Shown here piece by piece: positions 58,665 to 64,000 of a stretch of 64,000 nucleotides of DNA (its first letter is position 1; each line of letters starts with the position of its first letter). A program made the position numbers and the translations under genes. Origin of the DNA: JAGQNT01 sp964426605 (GTDB lineage: Bacteria > Patescibacteriota > Saccharimonadia > Saccharimonadales > UBA4665). Location: assembly GCA_964426605.1 (NCBI GenBank), contig CAYRQK010000001.1:558001-622000 (forward strand). Reading direction: 5' to 3'. The notes beneath the pieces were generated by a model. That model saw only the letters and a program-made list of their open reading frames with translations. It had not been told where the DNA came from and searched no databases.

Positions 58665-61600
58665 CTACTGGGCATCAAGTGATTGAAGCTGGTTAGCATT
58701 GAAGGTCTTACCGCCCCGCAGGCGCATGGCGGCATTAGGGTGATAGTTGAGCTGGAAGTAGCTCATGGTTGTCCCGTTCGCCTCGCCAAATGTTGCTGAC
58801 CGCGAATCATCAATGGTGATTGGTATCCAGTAATAATTAGCCCCGGCAGCACTATTCAGCAAATACTTTATGCCACTCGCCAGACCAGAGGTCGTACTCG
58901 TACTACTCAGCGTGGGGCTAACCAGACTAGACGAGGCAAGACCGACACTAATGCCACTACTGGAGCCCTGCGGAGTTAATACCGCAAAGAAGTTAGCCGG
59001 CGTAGTCGGCCTGTCGGTCGTCAATAACATGGAATAATGCGCGACAGCAGCCGTACCGTAGAGCGGCACATAATTGACGGTGTTCGTCACACCACTGCCA
59101 TCTGGCGAGCCGCCTAACAGATACAGAAACCCCCCGGTTGAGACTGATCCGCCCCAGTATTCGGCAGTGCCCGTGATGGTCCCGGCATAGTTCCAGTTAC
59201 CTAAGACACCACTGCTCATAATCGGCGCATAAAAGATATCTGAACGCGCACCACTTGCGTCGGTTCCACTATAGACATACACATAGCCATTGGCTACCAC
59301 GCTAGAGAACGTAGTGCGGGCAAATGGGAAACTGACAGTGGGCGTCCAGCTGGTGATATCACCTGCCCCAGTCGGTGTGGCAAGCTGAACATCGTTGTAA
59401 TAGCTGGTCCCGTCGTAGCCGCCCATGATATACACTGTTCCGTTACCACTACTAAAGCCCCGTAGACCGTAGCGAGCATTCGTGAAGCCAGCCGTTGTCG
59501 ACGACCAGCTACCGGGTGCACCGTTAGTGCCGATCTGGCTATATTTGACCGTACTCAGCCCGGTCGTGCCGTCGGTGGTGCCACCAGCAATATATAGATA
59601 GCCATTGAGGGCGAAGCTGGCAGCTGCGGCCCTGGCATCACTCATAGAGAACTGCGTCCAACCGCCCAGGCTGCCATTACCACTTATACGAGCATACTCC
59701 CCGCTACTGAGCGTGCCACTGCCATTGCGGCCACCCAACACATATACATAGCCGCCAGTTACTGTCACCGTGGCGTCGTAGCGAGCCGTGTTAAGGTTGG
59801 CTGTAGGACTCCAGTTGCCCAGGGTACCATCGTTGCTAGCGGTAGCGTAATAGACGCTTGCCTGAGCCGTGGACGACGTTGCCGGGCTGGTAGCACCGCC
59901 GATACTATAGACATAGCCATTGGCCGCAGCCGCCATACTCCCAGCTACACTGCTCGATAGTACTGTAGTCGTACCCGATGTACCAGCGATGCCCCCTCCG
60001 CCGTTGTAGACCTGTGCATACTCAACATTATTGGAGTTAGTATTGCAAACAACCCCAGAAATGGAGCTACAGCCGCCTATGGTATAGAGGTAGCCATTAA
60101 ACATAGCTGTTTCTTGAAAACCCCGAGCAGTAAATGATACCGGCGAAGTTGTCCAACTACCGCTTAAAGTACCATCTGACTGGTTAATCTTTATATACTG
60201 CACGTCGCCGAGTTGGTTATTGGCAGCATTGGCGGCCGTAGTACCAGTAGAGACATAAAGGTAGCCATTCATGACCGTCGCGCCCGGAGCGCTCCGGGCA
60301 GTGGTGAAGTCCGGGCCAGCCGAAGCCCAGGCCGACATACCACCACCACCGCTGAGCGTTGCATACATAACGTAGGAGTTGGCATTAGTGGTTGCGCCGC
60401 TCGATATAAGCTGCGAACGGCCACCGACAATATAGATATACTTGCCACTCTGCGCAAGCCCAAAGTTCGAGTAACCATTCAGCCCGAGCGCACTCACGTT
60501 TTGCACCCACGCACCAACAGTACCGTCAGGATTGATTGGTGCGATATCCACCTCGGCGCTTACATTAGAATTAGTATTATAGTTGCCGCCAATAACGTAC
60601 ATGTAACCGTTATACACGGCTGCGCCGAGCCCATCACGACCATATTGCGATGTCGTACTAGTATAAGTAGCCCCAGCGCTGACCCACGTACCAAGTGTGC
60701 CATTACTATTTATGGGGGCTTTTTGGATGTCTTTACAGTAGAGAACAAGACCGGAAGGTGGACAATTAGTAGCTGATGTCTGCGTGCGTGCGCCACCAAC
60801 AATATACATATAACCGTTATAGGCAGTAGCGGCGGGACCCGTTCGGCCATCAGCGAATACACTGGTCGTGCCCCACGTACCAACACTGCCGTCGCTGCCC
60901 AGACTGGCGTAGTAGACGCTGTTGAGATTAGTGGTAGACGATGAGTTGCCGCCCAGCAAATACAGGTAGTCACCGTACACAACAGTAGCGGCGTCAGCTA
61001 TACCATTCACCGTGTTAGGGCTCGTAGTAATCGGGCTGATGCCGCCCGGAGAAGTGCTAATCTTGGCGTATTGGACAGTGGCGACATCGTTGCCAGCACA
61101 GGTACCAGCACCCTTACAGCCACCGGCAATATAGAAGTAACCGTTGTATGCCGTCGTAGCCATCCCCCATAAAGTTGTGCTCAAGGTAGGTCCAGATTGC
61201 CAAGGCCCCACTCTACCATTAGCGTAGACTTGCGCAAGCTGCGTATCGCTAAGCTGCGTGGAACTATACTGACCACCAGTAATATAGAGGTATCCGTTAT
61301 AAACCGTGGCACCCAAGTCGCTTCGCCCGGTTATGAAACTAGCAGTAGTAGTCCAGGAACCAACCTGGCCGGCACCAGTTATCGGGGCGTACTCCACGCT
61401 GCTAAGATACGAGCCACAGGATGACACATTAAAATTCGCGCAACCACCAAGTGCATAAAGATAGCCGTTGTAAACCACCGAACCCAGATAGCCTCGAGGG
61501 CTATTCATAGTGCTCCCAGCAACAGCCGTCCAGGCACTCAGCGAGCCGTCACCACGAACTTGAGCGCTCTCTACGGTGTTGGAATAGGCGGTACAGATAC

Positions 61601-63218
61601 TGGTAAAATTAAAGGCCGTGCAACCACCATAGGCATAGATATAGCCGCCGTAAGCTTGCAATCCCATGTTGGATCGAGGAGTATTCATAGACAACCCTGC
61701 CGCCCAATGACCGACGGTGCCATTGCTGTTAATCGGTGCGTATTGGACATTATTCTCAGAGTTATTGGACGCCATACCACCAACGATATAGATATACCCA
61801 TTATACAGCGCCACGTTCCAATCAAAGCCTTGGTCCACGAAACCACCAGCAGCGGTCGTGCCGTTATCCTGAGATTCGTATGTATAATGCCAAGCCCCAA
61901 GAACACCAGTGGAAGCGTCAATACTAGCATACTGGACAGTTGAAACTCTCGAACCATTTCCAAGCCGGCCACTCAACAGATACATATACCCCTTGTAGGC
62001 CACAGACCGCACCCCGTAGGCAGTCTGATTCAGGCTACTGGCAGATGTCAGACTGCCCAGTGCACCACCACTAAGGGTATTACGACCCAGCTGGCAGCCA
62101 GCATACGTGGCACTACTGTCGCTGCTGCCGGCCGCCCACGAACAGTTCGTAGGGTTCATGATGAAGCTCGGGTCAATGCTAAGTGGGTAATGGGCGCCAG
62201 CCAAACCGCTGACATCGACAGTCAGTATGTCCTTTTGCAACAAAAACTTGGCGTGGACTTTTTGGGTACCATTGCCAGTAATGGCCGGAGCCGGGATGGC
62301 ATAGTACAGATGATCTTTTTTGCTATTTTGGCGAGCCTTTTCGACCATGGCTTGGTCTTTGTCACTACCATAGCTGATATTGCCAAACAACGTCGGGTCA
62401 CCGCCATAAATACCGATCGATCCGTCTTTCTGCATACGCGCCACCATGCCATTGGGCAGTTGCAGCTGGTAGCTAAACTGCGCGCTGTCGCCTGGTGCCT
62501 GGTACAATACAATATCTTCCTTGACTCCGTCATTTTCGAAGCTGTACACCAACTGTGCATTAGAACCCACTATTGGATACACTACTCGTCCCTGCTCTGC
62601 TTGGCCACTGTGCACGGCAAATTGTGGCTTGAGAGTCGTGGCCATCTTGCTCTGCGTATCGGTCATGGTCAGACCACTAGAGCTATTGAGGCTCGTGGGC
62701 AACTGGGCGCTATAAGTGAGTGCGCCAACATCGAGTGAGTTTGCCGTACTTGCCTGCTGTGCTGCCGAGGCGTTGAACGTCCAGGCCTGTTGCTTGGTAT
62801 CCAGCTGTAGTTTGGACTGCAAATCCTTCGAAACTGGCCGCAGTAGTGACTTGGCGCCGCTCAGATCATAGTTGGCCGCCTGGGTGTGTGCCGTAAAAAT
62901 CGGCAACACCGTAGACCCAACCACAACAACTGCCGCAACTGCCAAGAACGCCGTATGACTAGCACGGCGCGAAAACCACCGACTTGCTTTGATTGCTACA
63001 GGCTTGGCCATCATCTGACGGTACAACTCTTTTGTGCCCGTAATCACTGTTGCGAATACATCACGCCACGATTTTTGATGTGATATTAACTCGGGCTTTT
63101 CTGGTGCAGCTCGGAATATCGGCGGGTGCTGGGGCCGCGCATGCACATCCTGCAGGGGCCGCCTAGTATATCCGTGCGAGCTGTCTGTCTTTGACCTGTG
63201 GTTTTGTTGTTGATCCAT
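58665..63218 (-). CDS. Giant membrane-anchored kelch-repeat surface protein
   Basis: The 1517-residue protein has a roughly 80-residue basic cytoplasmic N-terminus, one membrane helix (about 88-112), a roughly 240-residue beta-rich domain ending in YPLSIDPSF, then about 18 kelch-type repeats of the form YNGYxYxxGG spaced about 55-65 residues apart, each paired with an NGxxGxW strand. The repeats should form two or three beta-propellers outside the cell, used for protein or glycan binding. A C-terminal domain of about 150 residues lacks repeats. ATG at 63218 follows a GTG at 63224. No transpeptidase signal is visible. Confidence 0.85.
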   Translation of the reverse strand: MDQQQNHRSKTDSSHGYTRRPLQDVHARPQHPPIFRAAPEKPELISHQKSWRDVFATVITGTKELYRQMMAKPVAIKASRWFSRRASHTAFLAVAAVVVVGSTVLPIFTAHTQAANYDLSGAKSLLRPVSKDLQSKLQLDTKQQAWTFNASAAQQASTANSLDVGALTYSAQLPTSLNSSSGLTMTDTQSKMATTLKPQFAVHSGQAEQGRVVYPIVGSNAQLVYSFENDGVKEDIVLYQAPGDSAQFSYQLQLPNGMVARMQKDGSIGIYGGDPTLFGNISYGSDKDQAMVEKARQNSKKDHLYYAIPAPAITGNGTQKVHAKFLLQKDILTVDVSGLAGAHYPLSIDPSFIMNPTNCSWAAGSSDSSATYAGCQLGRNTLSGGALGSLTSASSLNQTAYGVRSVAYKGYMYLLSGRLGNGSRVSTVQYASIDASTGVLGAWHYTYESQDNGTTAAGGFVDQGFDWNVALYNGYIYIVGGMASNNSENNVQYAPINSNGTVGHWAAGLSMNTPRSNMGLQAYGGYIYAYGGCTAFNFTSICTAYSNTVESAQVRGDGSLSAWTAVAGSTMNSPRGYLGSVVYNGYLYALGGCANFNVSSCGSYLSSVEYAPITGAGQVGSWTTTASFITGRSDLGATVYNGYLYITGGQYSSTQLSDTQLAQVYANGRVGPWQSGPTLSTTLWGMATTAYNGYFYIAGGCKGAGTCAGNDVATVQYAKISTSPGGISPITTSPNTVNGIADAATVVYGDYLYLLGGNSSSTTNLNSVYYASLGSDGSVGTWGTTSVFADGRTGPAATAYNGYMYIVGGARTQTSATNCPPSGLVLYCKDIQKAPINSNGTLGTWVSAGATYTSTTSQYGRDGLGAAVYNGYMYVIGGNYNTNSNVSAEVDIAPINPDGTVGAWVQNVSALGLNGYSNFGLAQSGKYIYIVGGRSQLISSGATTNANSYVMYATLSGGGGMSAWASAGPDFTTARSAPGATVMNGYLYVSTGTTAANAANNQLGDVQYIKINQSDGTLSGSWTTSPVSFTARGFQETAMFNGYLYTIGGCSSISGVVCNTNSNNVEYAQVYNGGGGIAGTSGTTTVLSSSVAGSMAAAANGYVYSIGGATSPATSSTAQASVYYATASNDGTLGNWSPTANLNTARYDATVTVTGGYVYVLGGRNGSGTLSSGEYARISGNGSLGGWTQFSMSDARAAAASFALNGYLYIAGGTTDGTTGLSTVKYSQIGTNGAPGSWSSTTAGFTNARYGLRGFSSGNGTVYIMGGYDGTSYYNDVQLATPTGAGDITSWTPTVSFPFARTTFSSVVANGYVYVYSGTDASGARSDIFYAPIMSSGVLGNWNYAGTITGTAEYWGGSVSTGGFLYLLGGSPDGSGVTNTVNYVPLYGTAAVAHYSMLLTTDRPTTPANFFAVLTPQGSSSGISVGLASSSLVSPTLSSTSTTSGLASGIKYLLNSAAGANYYWIPITIDDSRSATFGEANGTTMSYFQLNYHPNAAMRLRGGKTFNANQLQSLDAQ

Positions 63219-63247
63219 ATTCACTGATTTGAGCTATCTATATTGTA

Positions 63248-64000
63248 TTAGTATTTGCTCTTATACGTAAGCGTTATCGTACCGATATGGAAGTTGGCGC
63301 CACTCTTGGCATTCATGCGGATGCGGAGCGTAACATAGGTACTGCCTGCCGTATATTTGCTGTTAGTGAGGCCTGTCAGCGCGGTCGTTTGCCAGGTGTT
63401 GGCCGAACCAATGGCGATAGCCGACCCGTACGCGCTACCCTCCTGCGTGCCGTCACCACCCAAGATGTCAACGGCGCCGCTGGCATTACCCGTGCTATCA
63501 CCCCAGGCATCAATGGTTGGTGCACCGCTCCACGACGCCCAATCGCTAGGCACCGGCACCTGCACGACGACGTCGTAACATTGCGTGATCGATATCCCAC
63601 TCGGGACATTCCAGTTGTAGTAGTTCTCTGGCTTCGCGCCAGCCCCCGAAGGTGCGTAGCCGCTCGTGATACTACCACTGTTTGCACTGCTGCAACTGCC
63701 ATCACTTGCCGCGTCCAGGGTGGCTCCAGCGTATTCGGCATTTACCTTGATGGTCTTGGCGTGTTGTGCACTGCCCGTGAGTATGGGCTCATAGCCACCG
63801 GCAGCCGAGAGCGTCAAGTTGTTGCTGGCCGTGCCGAGTACAATGTCGCCGTTAGGATTGACAGTAAGGATATCGCTGCCAGCCTTCTGGATGGCGAAGC
63901 GGCCATTGGTGCCACAGCTAGTGGCACATTGTAGGTTGAAGAGGATGTTCGGGTCAGTGGCAGTATCAGCGGCATTAATGACAAAGTCTTTGGCATTAGC
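63248..64000 (-). CDS. C-terminal part of a large exported protein (cut by window edge)
   Basis: The frame is open to base 64000, giving 250 residues of a protein that continues beyond the window. It is Gly/Ser/Thr/Ala-rich with few charges, and has a repeat-like phrase AGSDILTVNPNGDIVLGTA typical of tail-fibre or surface stalk proteins, followed by a beta-rich terminal domain with three or four Cys. It lies 29 bases upstream of the kelch protein gene and may form an operon and complex with it. Function is unknown. Confidence 0.7.
   Translation of the reverse strand, partial: ANAKDFVINAADTATDPNILFNLQCATSCGTNGRFAIQKAGSDILTVNPNGDIVLGTASNNLTLSAAGGYEPILTGSAQHAKTIKVNAEYAGATLDAASDGSCSSANSGSITSGYAPSGAGAKPENYYNWNVPSGISITQCYDVVVQVPVPSDWASWSGAPTIDAWGDSTGNASGAVDILGGDGTQEGSAYGSAIAIGSANTWQTTALTGLTNSKYTAGSTYVTLRIRMNAKSGANFHIGTITLTYKSKY

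Noticed and set aside
60213..60776. Plus-strand open frame inside the kelch gene
   Set aside because: It is antisense to regular kelch repeats, and no promoter or ribosome site is present.
1..64000. CRISPR arrays, insertion sequences, rRNA or tRNA genes
   Set aside because: No regularly spaced repeats, transposase, terminal inverted repeats, or tRNA T-loop signatures were seen on reading both strands.

Overview
The window reads as chromosome of a Candidate Phyla Radiation bacterium, most likely Candidatus Saccharibacteria (TM7). The grounds are the very tight packing (no gene-free stretch reaches 300 bases), many minimal housekeeping enzymes (short ProRS, EF-Ts and RecO), membrane and exported proteins of a type common in that group, and a heliorhodopsin. 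RF1 and RF2 are both present, so UGA should be a stop codon, which argues against Gracilibacteria or Absconditabacteria. The taxonomic call is an inference from gene content. I see no rRNA, tRNA, insertion sequence, phage module or CRISPR array.

Layout. 1-2873: the 5' part of mraZ with a candidate MraZ-box promoter, two small exported proteins behind an operator-like promoter, and a phosphohexomutase. 2934-9754: an MBL hydrolase, a PIF1-like helicase with HRDC, a NYN protein, a run of unrecognised soluble proteins plus a zinc-peptidase-like protein, a candidate small RNA, RNase H and a membrane protein. 9799-16556: GlyRS, RecO, a degenerate receiver/histidine-kinase pair, exonuclease VII, a membrane-anchored methyltransferase and a flippase-like protein. 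16605-18117 (plus strand): Trm11-like methyltransferase and L27. 18144-20136: an FHA protein, an unknown and a canonical receiver. 20164-31870: pyrG and a cell-wall/division block (S41 protease, CHAP hydrolase, FtsX, FtsE), RF2, an M16 peptidase, SecA and HPF. 32042-38550: SerRS, a RecB-like nuclease, RlmD-like methyltransferase, HAD phosphatase, heliorhodopsin, divergent MsrA, DUF427 and MscS. 38599-50107: an FMN reductase, an MprF/LysX-like protein next to a zincin and LysRS, GreA, ProRS, CPBP protease, RseP, Frr, an unknown, EF-Ts and S2. 50141-52448 (plus): L31, RF1 and PrmC. 52414-58568: HtrA, a membrane protein, an LCP-family protein, signal peptidase I, ParB and ParA. 58665-64000: a giant kelch-repeat surface protein and the C-terminal end of another exported protein.

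How it works together. Translation genes (S2, L27, L31, EF-Ts, RRF, RF1, RF2, PrmC, HPF, four aminoacyl-tRNA synthetases, RNA methyltransferases), envelope construction and quality control (SecA, LepB, HtrA, RseP, LCP, FtsEX with a CHAP hydrolase, MprF-like) and chromosome maintenance (ParAB, RecO, Xse, PIF1, RNase H) dominate. Two expression styles are visible. Many lead genes have a TATAAT-like -10 element only 6-10 bases before the start codon, implying leaderless mRNAs. A smaller set, mainly accessory genes plus rpsB and rpmE, has good -35 elements with 17-base (once 16) spacers, some carrying inverted repeats that look like operators.

The most interesting items are the heliorhodopsin divergent from msrA, the operon of apparently dead kinase and receiver (His to Glu and Asp to Glu), the candidate small RNA at 8413-8553, the leaderless architecture, and several unrecognised gene clusters.
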